Shown here: one piece after another, positions 44,406 through 55,752 of the stretch
Layout: every line of letters begins with the position of its first letter
Numbering within the stretch: the first letter of the stretch is position 1
Assembly (NCBI GenBank): GCA_025526935.1
Contig: JAHLKD010000079.1
Location: forward strand, 219,245 to 283,244
Reading direction: 5' to 3'
Source: Cladochytrium replicatum
Lineage: Eukaryota > Chytridiomycota > Chytridiomycetes > Cladochytriales > Cladochytriaceae
DNA: 64,000 nt
Position numbers and translations under genes: made by a program
Notes under the pieces: model-generated
The model's database searches: none
What the model saw: only the letters and a program-made list of their open reading frames with translations
Told to the model about the DNA's origin: nothing

Positions 44406-45968
44406 TCATGCATCCCCATTCAACGTCCGTGTCTCAAACAAGTTGGCCCGATTCCGGTTCCTCACCCACCGCGACAACCCCACGACCGCAAGCCATACCC
44501 CCGAAAACACGAGCATCACCCACCCCGCGTCCTCAAACGCTCCCAAACACGCCTCCGCGGCGTCCTCGGGATCCTGCTGCTCCAGTCCACGGCCATCGCC
44601 TGAATCAATCACGGTCGATCCGGGCCTGCACACGTTCTCCCCCTGGAACCGCCACAGGACGTACAGGACCGTTGGAAAAGGCACGTCGAGTACGAGGACG
44701 ACGAGAATGCCGAGGGAGATGGAGGGGGTCGTACCCAGAAGGAAGGCTGCGCCAGAAGACACGCCGTCGACAAAGGGCCCGACGATCCGGCGGGAGATGG
44801 TTGGGGTGGTGCGTTTGAGCGGGAGGAAGAGGGGCTGGATGAGGTAGGCCAGGGGACCGATGGCGAGATGCATGAGAAATCCAAGGAGGGCGAAGAAGAG
44901 GTGGATCAGGAGCCGTGCGGTGCGGGTCGACAAGACAAAGAAGGATCGCGAGTTTGTGGATGCTGAGCAGGATTTTTTGTTTGTGTTGCCGCCAGCCTGG
45001 GACGGGAGAAAGGGTATGGAGAGCTTTGATTTGTCGCTGGATTTCATAGATTGCTTGGAGAGGGTGCTGTGGATGTCTGCGTGGGTTGGGAAGGCGAGGA
45101 GGACTTCTGCTATAGACGGGAGGTCGCTGAACGTGTGGTCGTCGTCGAATTTGTGGCGGATGTGAGTGACTTCGATTACGTCCGGGTCGCCAGGGTCTAG
45201 AGCGAAATCACCGAGGTCCTCGGAGTGCTGGTGGAGTGCCGAGGGCGAGTGGACCCTGTATGGGCCAGGCTCGAGTTTGTAGGGACTGAGGGGTTTGAGT
45301 TCGGGAGTTCCGCTCCTGCTCGTCCCACTTGCGTAGTCAGTGAATGAGGAGCGTGAGGCGCGGGTGAGGGAGGAGGGTGGGTCTGAGTAGGTGCGCAGGT
45401 GGGCGTCGGCTGGGTCTAGGGCTTGCTCTGTAGACACGCTCAGGGACCATCTGAGTGTGGAGTCGAATTTGTTGACATGGTGAGCTAGGAGCGAGTAGCG
45501 GGGGTGGGAGGGCTGGTCAGGAGCGATGGGGAGGGAGGTGTAGACGGGTCTGAAGAGGGTCCATGCGGCATTTGAGTTTGGGTAGACGATGCTGTTGGAG
45601 CTGGAAACATGTGTGGTGGAGACCTCCTGCGGGTAGCAGGGATCTGTGGCAGGATCGGAGGTGTCATCGTGCTGGTGGATCATGATGGAAAGATCAGGGA
45701 GGGTCAGATTGGCAGTCACAGTAGCAACAATTTGAGGAATGGCAGAGTAGTAAGTTGAGCGGGGCGGAGAGCGAGCGGGGTCGGGGCTGAAATAAGGTGG
45801 AACGGAAAGGAGGGACGTTGGAGATATGCAAAGGCACGGCAAGAGAGACACAGAGGGCAGATCTGATAGCAGAATAGAAGAATAGAACAGAATCTGAGAA
45901 TGGCAGATCACGATCAGATCAAAGGGTGATGACAGAAAATGGGAAATTACACGTGAAATGGATGGCAT
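44406..45968 (-). CDS. Predicted multi-pass membrane protein, family unknown
   Basis: One open frame of 520 residues from ATG 45968. The first 95 residues could be untranslated leader, because a second in-frame ATG at 45683 (MIHQHDDTSDP) gives a 425-residue protein with more normal composition. The middle is Ser/Pro/Asp-rich and soluble. The C-terminal ~190 residues hold three or four hydrophobic segments: LLIHLFFALLGFLMHLAIG, ISLGILVVLVLDVPFPTVLY and WVMLVFSGVWLAVVGL. The end is basic (RWVRNRNR). No family motif seen. Divergent from the epimerase gene, with about 530 bases between starts. Confidence 0.65.
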   Translation of the reverse strand: MPSISRVISHFLSSPFDLIVICHSQILFYSSILLSDLPSVSLLPCLCISPTSLLSVPPYFSPDPARSPPRSTYYSAIPQIVATVTANLTLPDLSIMIHQHDDTSDPATDPCYPQEVSTTHVSSSNSIVYPNSNAAWTLFRPVYTSLPIAPDQPSHPRYSLLAHHVNKFDSTLRWSLSVSTEQALDPADAHLRTYSDPPSSLTRASRSSFTDYASGTSRSGTPELKPLSPYKLEPGPYRVHSPSALHQHSEDLGDFALDPGDPDVIEVTHIRHKFDDDHTFSDLPSIAEVLLAFPTHADIHSTLSKQSMKSSDKSKLSIPFLPSQAGGNTNKKSCSASTNSRSFFVLSTRTARLLIHLFFALLGFLMHLAIGPLAYLIQPLFLPLKRTTPTISRRIVGPFVDGVSSGAAFLLGTTPSISLGILVVLVLDVPFPTVLYVLWRFQGENVCRPGSTVIDSGDGRGLEQQDPEDAAEACLGAFEDAGWVMLVFSGVWLAVVGLSRWVRNRNRANLFETRTLNGDA

Positions 45969-46502
45969 TTTTACCAGAATTGATGTGGCATTCGAACGTT
46001 AGTGCCACAGATATTAGTATGAATGAAATTGCATCATTCTGGTGCCATTAAGGGAACATTTTTGCATTCAACAAATGCGCCGGTCGGTTGAATCGTTTGC
46101 GCTGTTTTGTATGATACAACACAGTGAACGTTTTAATGCATAATCCTTTTACAGCAGGTGGACCATTACTGTACAAAAATAATATTCACGATTGCGGTGT
46201 TCAGGTAGCGCTGACCTGTTTACCACAAACCAGATGCCCCCTGCATTTTATCTGCACGTGCGGAACAACGAATATGGCTTTGCAAACCTCGAGCGCCACA
46301 TTTGTTTGCTTCCCTATTGTTTTTCCCACACTCAATTAATCGTGTTAGCAATCAATATTTCCGCCCGCCAGCACTGCCCGATTGGCCGATTCGATTTATT
46401 AAACCGCACCCCTTCGCTAGCGCACCTTCCAAAATCATACATTAGAAAAGCTCCCCACCTTTCCCATCCCAACTTTCACACATCATCAATAATCAAAAAA
46501 CA
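45969..46502. promoter_or_regulatory. Divergent promoter region
   Basis: Lies between the starts of the membrane-protein gene and the epimerase gene. A CCGATTGGCCGATT patch at 46378 and a C/T/A-rich leader before ATG 46503 are visible. The element borders cannot be set from sequence. Confidence 0.4.
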
Positions 46503-48129
46503 ATGAAAGTTCTTGTCACGGGCGCTGCTGGCTTTATCGGTTCTCACACCGCAGAGCGTTTGCTCAGAGACGGCCACGACTTGATTGTCGTCGACGAAGT
46601 GAACGATGCTTACGACGTGCGACAGAAGCACCACAACCTGCATATCCTCGAGCGCACCGCGGCGGAGTGCGGACGATACCTTGTGCTTTACAAAGCGGAC
46701 TGCGCCGACGTAACTGCGATGGGGGCCATATTCGAACGAGAAGGGCCTATTCACAGGGTGTGTCATCTGGCTGCACGCGCCGGCGTCCGGCCATCTATTC
46801 AGGTATAAGATGGATAGAACTATTTATTTCAATGTGTGGGACTTATGGCGGTGTAGGATCCACATATCTACATTCACTCCAACATCAACGCGACGGTGAC
46901 GATTCTGGACCTCGCGAGGCAGTTTGGATGCGAGCTGGTCGTATACGCTTCCAGCTCATCCGTCTATGGCGGTAACACCAAAGTACCATTTTCCGAATTC
47001 GACCCTACCGAGGTTCCCGTATCGCCTTACGCCGCCACCAAGAAAGCCTGTGAGCTAATGGCAGCCACTTACCACTCTCTATACGGGACTCCAGTGACAG
47101 GACTGAGATTCTTTACAGTTTACGTAAGCGACTTTGTCTTATCACATGCGATCTGTTCCGTTTTGCTGAGCTATTCTTCCCATTCTCTTTTGCAATATTG
47201 TTCCGCCGTTGGATAACGCGTGCACACGTGGATCGACGAAATTTATTGGTGGCTGTGCTTGTCCGTGACCTCACCTGTATTCGCGCCTTAGGGTCCACGT
47301 GGGAGACCAGGTTAGCAACACAATGAGAGAAATCCACTAAAACGAGATCGATCTGACCGGAAATTATGATCTGTTTCTATTCATAGATATGTTCCCGTTT
47401 ATTGCGGTGGAAAAACTTATCCGCGGCGATCAGATCTCGCAGTTTGGCGACGGGACGTCTTCGCGTGACTACACCTACATCGACGACATTGTCTCCGGGA
47501 TCCTCGCGTCCTTGCTCACGCCCACACCATCCGGCGCACGCGTGTACAATCTCGGCAACAGCACGACTGTCACGCTCACGCAATTCATTCGCACGGTCGA
47601 AACCGCCGTCGGCAAGCCTGCGAACATCAAGTACCTCCCCGACCAACCGGGCGACGTGAAGCTCACGTACGCAGACCTGACGCTCTCGAAGCGGGAGCTC
47701 GGATACGCGCCGCAGACGTGCGTAGAGGACGGGATCCGGGAGCTTGTGAAATGGTACGTCGGCAGAAACGCGGACGAGAGCGCGCATGTGAGGATGCTGG
47801 ACGGGTTGAGTGGGAAAGAGGTGGAGACGCGGGTGGCGTTCTTTGATGAGGAGGAGGACGAGTTGGATGCTGTGGGTTCGAGTTGTAGCAGTGCAACGGA
47901 CTGTGAGGATGAGAGCGCGTCGGTTGGGGTTTCGGAGGAGAACTTTGGGACTGTGGATGGAGAAAACGAGCCTATTGCAAGGGTTACTTCTGTGTCGACG
48001 CTGTGTGAGATGGAGGGGGTTGCGATGGTGCATGGTGGGATAGTGAGCGAAAAGCTGAAGCAGTTGGTTGGATCGATGGAAGTGCTGGTATTAGATGGGA
48101 GTGTTGGTGTTGTATCTACTGACAGATAA
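46503..48129 (+). CDS. NAD-dependent UDP-sugar 4-epimerase (UDP-glucuronate epimerase-like)
   Basis: Model: join(46503..46802, 46857..47123, 47292..47310, 47387..48129), 442 residues. An extended short-chain dehydrogenase: NAD-binding TGAAGFIG (residues 6-13), catalytic SSSVYGG with YAATK (Y158, K162), then GPRGRPDMFPF and DGTSSRDYTYIDDIVSG. The GPRGRPDM block is typical of UDP-glucuronate 4-epimerases, so a role in making UDP-galacturonate or a related wall sugar in the cytosol is likely; UDP-glucose epimerase activity is possible. The third exon is only 19 nt and is required to complete GPRGRPDM; the intron before it is long for this genome (168 bp). An acidic, Ser-rich C-terminal extension of about 100 residues is not part of the usual family. 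Confidence 0.9.
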
Positions 48130-48382
48130 CATGGAGGATTTCGAGATCATTTGAGAACATTTCGTCTTGCTTTTTTTGGAGTCTGCGCGAATGCGGTTCA
48201 TGTCTGTTTTCTTTCCGCACAACGGCCATGACCTTTTCTGTTTCAACGACTCTGAGATGTGTTCCAGCACTCTACATTCTAGAAATTCTGCTATTTTTTA
48301 ACAAAGCTCTACACCACCACAGCCACCGCTGAACCCGTCGTGACAAGGACAAAGTGCTTCCAGTAGCCACGTTTGTAAAATA

Positions 48383-51300
48383 ATGGCATCACAACCACAG
48401 AACACCGCATTCGCAAATGCGTTTGTACAATGGGTACCTTACGAAGACATCTCATTTTCGCTCATGTGCCGATTTATGACTCTCTAATAGCTATCCACTT
48501 TTGACGAGCTTTCGATGCAAGTCGACACAATCAGGGAACTCGCTGACGGCGCAATCTTTTACGAGGTCCTCTGCGACATGTAGGTTTTCCAAACTTTGCC
48601 GCTCCCACAGACTTTTTGAATATTATACGTTTCTTTGACTTAATCAAATGAACACTTTGTCTCAAAAAATAGCGATCCAAACTGGTTCCGCATCCTCCGC
48701 AACCTCGACCCGGGAGACAACTGGGTCCTGAAATTCAACAACCTCAAAAAGATATACAAGCTCATCATCGGTTACTACGAAGAAGTCCTGGGCCAGTCCA
48801 CTGTCGCGCTGGCGCATAATGCCGCACAGCCCAACTTCACCGCGATCGCGAGGGACGTCGACGAAGGCGAGCTTGTGAAACTTGCGCAGTTGGTACTCGG
48901 ACTCGCGGTGCAGAGCGCCCGGAATCAGATGTACATTGAAAAAATACAGAGGTTGGACGAGGACGCGCAGCATGCGATCATGTTGGGGATCGAGGAGGTT
49001 AGCAGAGAGTGAGAGAGAGTCGGCAAAAACGACGGGGACGTTGATTTTGATTTGCTAAGGTGATGGCGAAGCTGGGTGCATCGCTTGTTCCGGATTCTGC
49101 GACGAGCTACACGAGCGAGGAGGAGCCGGCGCAACAGCAGACGGGGCAGTGGATGGCAGAAAGGCAGGACCTTGAGCGATTCAACCAGTCTCTGCGCGAG
49201 CAGCTCGAATCCTTGCAAGCCAAACTGGTAATACCTCGGTCTGTGATTTTATTTGTTTTTAGTGATCATTGAAAATCGTGTATCTGTTTAGGAAGAGACG
49301 ATGGCGGATAAGAGAGAATTGCAGAACCGGTTGCACGATATGGAGTCTACTATTCTGGCGCAGAACGAAGGAGTGCAGATCGATGTAATTCGAAAGACCG
49401 AGATCGACCATTTGAAAGCCGACCTGTGAGAATCGATAAAGCTTGGTGGAGGACAACTGAAACTTATCTTGCAACAGAGATAAGAGTGAAGGGAAGCGAC
49501 TTGAGTCGGATATTATGATCGAGAAGCAGTCGAGCCTCATCAATGAATTGACCCGCAAGGTATAAACTATACTTTTGTTGAAGTCAATCACCTGATCCCG
49601 TCTTTGACTCCAGTTCGATGATGCGCAACGACGTGCAGAAGAAGCCGTCCGTCTCCGCGACCAGCTCGACGAGTTCAGGCACATGGCCGATCGACTACAG
49701 AAATCCGAAGCCCTCCTTGAGAAATACAAGAAAAAACTCGAGGAAACCTCTGACCTCCGCAAGCAGATCAAGTCCCTCGAGGATGCAAACTTGCGGCAGA
49801 TGGAGCGCGCTGACCGTATCGAGGAGGAGTACCGCAAAGTATCTGCAATGCGGCCATTGATGGACACTTACAAGGAGCAGATTTCGGCGTCGGAGGCGAG
49901 GATGTCGGGAATGCTTGTGGAGCAGACAAAGCTTGAGTTTGCGCTTGGAGAGATGAGAACGAAGGTCGTGATGCTGGAGGATGAGAAGGCGAGGCATATG
50001 GAGACGATTGATGGTTTGGAGGACCGGTTGAAGGAGAAGGAGTTCGAGGGTGTGAATCGCTTAACCGACGATCCGGAGCAGAATGATGTTACGTCGCTGT
50101 GAGTTTAAAAAGGGAGATTGGGTTTGGGTGAGAAGTTGGTGGATTGCTCATGAGCTCGTCTTTAGGAAATCAAAGGCTGCGCAGATGGAAGCGGAGCTGG
50201 AGCGATTGAGAAAGTACAAGTCGTCGGAACAGAGCGCTCAGGAGCGTGTTCTTTACCTCGAAAACATGCTTGAAGACGCAAAAGGGCTGCGCACAAAGTT
50301 TGAGGCGGTATGCAGAAACGAACTGAGGTCACTTGGATTGAAAGCTCACGTTTCATCTTCTTTAGGACTACCTTCAAGCGGTTCAAAAGAATATGGCACT
50401 GGAGAACGAGTTGACGCAACTCAGGGCCGTGTCCGCAACTATGTCGCCTACATCTCCACCACCCGGCGATGCTGCAGCCCTCCAGCAACGTCTCGCCGAT
50501 ACCATGTCCCAACTCACCATCCTCCGCCAAAAGCTCGCCGACGCCGAAATCGCCCTCCAGGTCCAGTCCCAGCACCCACTCCGCTCACCCACGCCTAACG
50601 CCGGCCCCGGCGGCTTCAGCACCCCCGACGAAGCCGGCGTCCAGCACGAAAAGATGAAGCGCAAGGTCGACGAGTCGAGTGAGGAGGTGCGCAAGATGAA
50701 GGGCCAGATCAACAAGCTTTTGCTCGAGAAGGATCAGCTTCAGAGCGCGCTAGTCGAGGTCAAAGACGAGCTGATACAGCTTGAGAGGAGCAACAGCGAC
50801 TTTAAAGCTGCGTTGGCGGCGATGGAGTTGCGGGGGCAGAACCCGGACGAGGTGAGCCAGAAGCTTGCCGCCGCGACGCAGAAGATGGTGCAGATGACGG
50901 AGCAGAATGCGCAGCTGCATAAGGCTTTGAAGAAGGCAAAGGAGTACATCCAGAGCCAGGACAAGCAGTTGAAGGACATCAACAATGTATCCCAGCGGGT
51001 GAGCCAAAAGAGAGCAACAGTGAGCGCAAGTAAAGAAGCGCTACTTAAATTCTGTTTTGTTGCAGGACAACTTTGCTGAAGCGGCTGCGGCGTACGAGGC
51101 TGCGGTCAAAGAGAAGACGACCGAGTGCGATCGGTTGCGACAGGAGCTCACTGACACGCGCAACGCGGCGAGGAGGGAGCAAAAGATTATGCTTTCTGCG
51201 TGGTACAACTATGGAATGAAGACGATGCAGCAAAAGGGAACTGGGTACGGACCTGGACATGTTCCGCCGCCTGGGACCGGTGCGCCGGCGGCGATGAGGG

Positions 51301-51392
51301 CTGGAGCGAGGAGTGCGGCAGGCGGGAGCCAGCAGAGCTGGTTGGCACAGCAGAGGAGCAATTTGGGAGGAAATTTGAAGCGGAGAGCGTGA
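48383..51392 (+). CDS. Hook-family dynein adaptor (ten exons, 811 aa)
   Basis: Model: join(48383..48433, 48491..48579, 48673..48997, 49060..49227, 49292..49425, 49478..49559, 49614..50098, 50166..50307, 50366..50998, 51066..51392), all short GT-AG introns in phase. Hook proteins link dynein-dynactin to endosomes and other cargo on microtubules. The N-terminal ~155 residues fit the Hook domain: FVQWLSTFDEL, GAIFYEVLCDIDPNWF, NWVLKFNNLKKIYKLIIGYY and the final helix HAIMLGIEEVM. Residues ~180-750 are nearly continuous coiled coil with a Ser/Pro break at about 50440-50640. The C-terminus (WYNYGMKTMQQK, then Gly/Pro/Ala-rich) ends in KRRA. It is slightly longer than animal Hooks. Confidence 0.93.
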
Positions 51393-51910
51393 TTGATTGT
51401 TTAGATTCTATTTTTGTGAGTGAGATTTTCCGTCTGGTCACGGTGACAGTGATTGAGATACTTCCAACTGTCGCATTAATGTTTTTGGAATTGAATACAA
51501 TAGTGAGTGTCAGACATCAGGTCTTCGGGCTGAAGTTGGGCTGAACTTGAAAATCTGTTCAGCCTGAAGACATGTAACCACGGCGTTTTTGTATGGGACG
51601 AGCATGTTGGATTGTAAACGGTAAAATATATGACGGTCTTTATTACTTGAAAGAATCTTATCCTAGGGATGGTAATCAATAAATATTTGAATTTTACGTC
51701 CCTTTGACAAGCGGCAAATTTAATTAAATCAAAGATTAGATAACGTAGAACAAAGAAATAAAGAAGAGGTTTGTCAGGTAGTCGGCTCCTACAAAAGCAG
51801 ATTATATCAAATCCTTTTGGGTTATAACACATCAAATATAACCGATAATTATATAAGAAGTTGCTATCCCGGGGTGCAGCCTTATTATACCATATATCCC
51901 AACATCAGCA

Positions 51911-52166
51911 CAGGACTCAAAAAGTACGGTCACTTTAACTACCATAAACATAACACACTACGACATAACAGATGGACTGGAGACGCCCAGGAGTTCTCAA
52001 TGCGGGATGCAGAGAGACTTGTCAGTTACAATTGTTAATTGATTACAATCGTTACTCAGGGAGAGTAATATGTATGTATGATGGTGGAAACTCATACTTA
52101 TGTGTCTTCTATGTTGCTGCCAAATACGGTCATATTACATATGTTACTTGTTACATCAATCCCTAA
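51911..52166 (+). repeat. Dispersed ~250-bp repeat, copy 2
   Basis: Plus-strand partner of 12770-13020 (minus). Aligned words include ACAGGACTC, GTCACTTTAAC, AGATGGACTGGAGA, TGCAGAGAGAC, TGGTGGAAAC and ACTTATGTGTCTTCTATG. Similarity fades on both sides at the same points, so the unit is about 250 bp. Confidence 0.75.
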
Positions 52167-52169
52167 ATA

Positions 52170-54195
52170 TGCCCCATCATTCAGTGACACTCACTGTGAA
52201 TCCCTTGATGCTGCTGTCGCTCAGAGTAGCACCCCTGAATCACTAATGCGCCAGTTGACAAAACAGTGCTGATAGATAACCTTTCTTTGCGAGAGGTCAG
52301 GTGAAGCGGTATCTTGGCCTGCTCCCAATCAGTCACTCATCCAGCCTCTGAATCCTGACATGTCAAGCCACAGTTGCGGAACTGGGGGATATGGAATGTC
52401 GTACTCATACTGATGGTTGAAAACAAACTGTTGGCATGCCCTGAAACAGAGAAGGATTCTGATTGTCCGTCTTCACCGCTCCCAAATTCTCGAATGCTAA
52501 CTCGTCTTTTCAGTAAGCCATACATTCTTTCAGGCTCCTGTCTACTGCCAACTAGCTCAAATCAATCCTTTTCATATACGCAGCTGCTCGTGCGGTCCCA
52601 GTTATGTAACTCCGGGACTCTATTTATCTTGCCATCGAATGTCAACATTTCTCATCTGGTATGAATGAAAAGGTGAACACAGCCCAGAAGTGAGCATAAG
52701 TCCTAGATGCCAGGTCTGTCTTCACTGCAGAGGCAGCAAGCATAAGTCCCAGACTCCAGGTCTGTCATCACCACTGAGCTATCAGAAACTCAAGCCCCAC
52801 ACAATCCATAGAAAATAGAAATAGGCAGCCAAAGGTTGCTGTAAATGTACAGGTCCCCAGGAATGCCACAAACCCAAACACTCAGTGCCTTTGTCGTGGA
52901 GTCAAGGGACTCTGCCAGGGAGAAACCTGAAATTTGGCCTCATCCCTCATGTGGTGAACCAAGCCTGTTGAGCCACTCAAATACCAAACAGACTGGGCAA
53001 ATCAATTGCTGTTGTCTCTGAAGCTCTACAGTGTCTCATTTACGTGATACTCGCAATCAAAAATTGCGGGAAGGTCAAAGATTTCTCTGCCACTTTCTGG
53101 GCAACTGAGATGACCCCGGGGTGGAGAACAATGTAACTTGATGCTTAAAATTGATTGCTGGTGCTCCCACAGCGCTACAATGTGTATTGACCAAGTAACT
53201 GCACGACAAAATTCGAACAAGGTCGAAATTTTCTCAGCCAGTTTTTGGGCAACTGGGGTGATGCTGGGGTCAAAAAGTGATGCTGGGGTCAAAAACAATG
53301 TAAATTGATGCTGCGAGTTGATTGCCGGTGTCCGCAATGAGCTACGATACGTATTGACCAGTAAATGCAATTGATCTGTCGTAGGTAGGTGCAATGGTAC
53401 TGACTCTGCCGCTGCCCTCCACTTTACTCTGATGTGTCTGGTTGCTGAGACATGAGGTCTTGTGGGTCACTTTGAGTGGGAGAAAATCTTACTCCTTGCT
53501 CGACACATCAAGCTCCCGTGCTTATGCTCCTCCTTAGGCTCGTGCTCCCTTCATTCCTAATCCCATTTGCATTGTTCTGCATCCTCCTGTCGACAATTTT
53601 CTGACTGCAGCATCTGTTTTCCAAAAGTTAACTTGACTTTGAATTCCCCTCTGATATATCTCCAACTCTATTCAGAGAGATATCAAGACGACGTTGATTT
53701 GTGCAATCTCCAAAATAAAAGGTTCAGAAGGATCCACTGTCAAGGAGCGGGTGTATTCATTTGTGCTATGCTGACAATGAATATCAGCATGGGTGAAATT
53801 CTGCCCTTTTATCTTCCTTTTGGTATTGGCAGGACTAGAAGTTGCAGAAAGTGTCCCTTTTGCTGGCACTTTCCCCTTTCATTTGGTGCCGCTTGACCTG
53901 CTATAAGTAACTCCTCTGGAGCTGGAGGACATTGGTCATCCATGGAGTTGGGATGTTGGGGTCCATTAACTAACGCAGTTGTGGCGCATTTGGTTCAGGC
54001 GGCCGCAACAAATCTAAGTTTGTGAACACTGTCTTCACAAATTTGTGACATGGTTTTAACCCGACACAAGTTGACTTTAGTGTTGGTACGAAATGGAGCG
54101 CACTGCTGATGGAAATAAAGTTAATGGATACCTGAGCCCACCACCGAAATATTAAACGGAGAAGAATACCAAGCACGACGTCAGAGACGGATTTA
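52170..54195. other. Gene-poor stretch before tRNA-Gly
   Basis: About 2 kb of non-coding DNA. It includes a diverged tandem repeat (53018-53350) and a short duplication of GTGATGCTGGGGTCAAAAA near 53257-53293. No supported ORF. Confidence 0.35.
53018..53350. repeat. Diverged ~160-bp tandem repeat
   Basis: Two full units and the start of a third share GCTACxATxxGTATTGACC, AAxTTTTCTCAGCCAxTTTxTGGGCAACTG and CAATGTAAxTTGATGCT. Unit starts are near 53018, 53173 and 53340. The 122-codon minus frame across it is a by-product. Confidence 0.65.
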
Positions 54196-54267
54196 TGCGA
54201 AAGCCGGGAATCGAACCCGGGTCTGTCGCTTGGAAGGCGACAATGATAACCATTACACTACTTTCGC
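54196..54267 (-). tRNA. tRNA-Gly(TCC)
   Basis: 72 nt on the minus strand. Acceptor GCGAAAG pairs with CTTTCGC, discriminator A. The anticodon arm is TGTCGC-CTTCCAA-GCGACA with anticodon TCC (reads GGA). The T arm is ACCCGGGTTCGATTCCCGG with a perfect B box. LINE A copy 2 begins about 9-10 bases upstream of its 5' end. Confidence 0.96.
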
Positions 54268-54276
54268 TGTGATGAG

Positions 54277-54327
<51 letters not shown>

Positions 54328-54330
54328 TCA

Positions 54331-55752
54331 ATGCCGCCTCTCAGCGCTCCGCCTGCGCAGCCGCCTGACGCGCCGCATGCCGCGCCGCCCGCCGCGCCGC
54401 CCGCCGCACCCCCCTCAAAAATTTTCATCGCTTCTGGCCGTGCTCGCTCCCGTGCTCCCTCTGTGTCCCACCCTCGCGCCCCTCAGGAAAACATTCCTGA
54501 CTCTCAGCCCAGCAACTTTGATGGAGAAAATTTTCTGTGGGCAGATGAAGTGAATTCTCCTCGCGAATCACGTGACTGCCGATCACGTGACCAAGCATCA
54601 TCCACTTCAGAACCGGCTCGAATTAGAGGAAGATCCCCCGCAAGTGTCGTTGATGTTCACATGAATGATACAGTCGAAATGTCACTTACCCTTGCTGATG
54701 CTGATCCCAAAGGGAAACGTCGAGCATCAAAATCACCCCCGACTCGCCGACCTGCCTCTCGTGCCAGGGTCGAGAAGAATGCCTCTGGAGCTGATCATGC
54801 TACCTCTCCCTTGCCTACTCCTCGTGACCGATTCTTGGATGCTCTGCATATGCTGGCCCCTGCTCAAACTTCTGGATCTCATCCATTAGTGATGTCTGCT
54901 TTCACTCGTGCAATGCAATTTCTCCCAGTATTGGAACCAGAGACTGAGGCTGCCTTCTTTGCTGCATTGACTATTGCTGTAGTTCCGTTGGTTGAAACTA
55001 TCAGCTGCCCTCCTGCTGCTGTCTCTGCCATGCCTTCCTATGCTCAAGTTGCGAGTGCTAGCCGACCGCCACCTGCCCCTGCTACTTGCAATCCTGGGCC
55101 TTTCAGCACTGCAAAATTTGCCTCTCGTGCATCAAATGCTATTGTTCGTATTGAAGCTGCCGAAGCTGATGCTCAACCCGCCCTTTATCGCTCAGTGGTT
55201 GCTGGAGTGGACCCCCTATCTCGCAGATCACTACGGCCACCCAGATTGGTGATTGATTACCCGGCTGAGTCACCAATTTTGATCAATCCTCCTCAGCCTG
55301 TTCGTGATCGTGCTGCTGGTTTTGCTACTGTGAGGTTTAAGGAAATTAGTCGTCAGCCACTTAATCAGCTCCGCACTCTGATTAATCGAATTTCTGGAAA
55401 CCCTCAATTTTCCCGTGACATTCGCCATATTAGTTTTATTGGGCGTAACACTGCTGAGTTTATTTGTACTTCTGACTGTGCTGACAAGCTCCGCAAGGAC
55501 ATTTTTCCAGGTGATGAGGTGCCCGTTGATCTTTTTGACCCTGGGCAGCTTCGTTCTGGGTCTGTTCAATCACTTGAGCAACGTCAAGTTGCTGTAGCAA
55601 AGGCTGTTCACAAAAGATTTGCTCACCTCTTGCGAATTACTCATGATCCGGCAGTTTTTCATTATCTTTGTTCTAATCTTCCTGCTGCAGACTTTGAAGC
55701 TACTGTTTCTTTAGCCCGTTCTTCGCGTTCTGAACCTACATCTCGCAATTAA
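54331..55752 (+). CDS. LINE A ORF1 protein (473 aa)
   Basis: The start ATG lies 11 bases after the CT leader. Residues 1-30 are Pro/Ala-rich (PPDAPHAAPPAAPP). The next part is Ser/Arg-rich and probably disordered. About residues 165-240 look helical. The conserved block (about 325-450) contains FATVRFKEISRQPLNQLRTL, RDIRHISFIGRNTAEFIC, LEQRQVAVAKAVHKRFAHLL and DPAVFHYL. The same block is in LINE B ORF1 and the ORF1-only element. There is no CCHC knuckle or visible coiled coil. Likely the RNA-binding, particle-forming partner of ORF2 (inference from other LINEs). The stop overlaps the ORF2 start. Confidence 0.92.
   Translation: MPPLSAPPAQPPDAPHAAPPAAPPAAPPSKIFIASGRARSRAPSVSHPRAPQENIPDSQPSNFDGENFLWADEVNSPRESRDCRSRDQASSTSEPARIRGRSPASVVDVHMNDTVEMSLTLADADPKGKRRASKSPPTRRPASRARVEKNASGADHATSPLPTPRDRFLDALHMLAPAQTSGSHPLVMSAFTRAMQFLPVLEPETEAAFFAALTIAVVPLVETISCPPAAVSAMPSYAQVASASRPPPAPATCNPGPFSTAKFASRASNAIVRIEAAEADAQPALYRSVVAGVDPLSRRSLRPPRLVIDYPAESPILINPPQPVRDRAAGFATVRFKEISRQPLNQLRTLINRISGNPQFSRDIRHISFIGRNTAEFICTSDCADKLRKDIFPGDEVPVDLFDPGQLRSGSVQSLEQRQVAVAKAVHKRFAHLLRITHDPAVFHYLCSNLPAADFEATVSLARSSRSEPTSRN

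Noticed and set aside
47377-48033. 218-codon minus-strand frame
   Set aside because: Antisense shadow of epimerase exon 4; it is His/Arg/Leu-rich with no domain.
53026-53394. 122-codon minus frame
   Set aside because: Its repeated words come from the diverged tandem repeat; no start context or domain.
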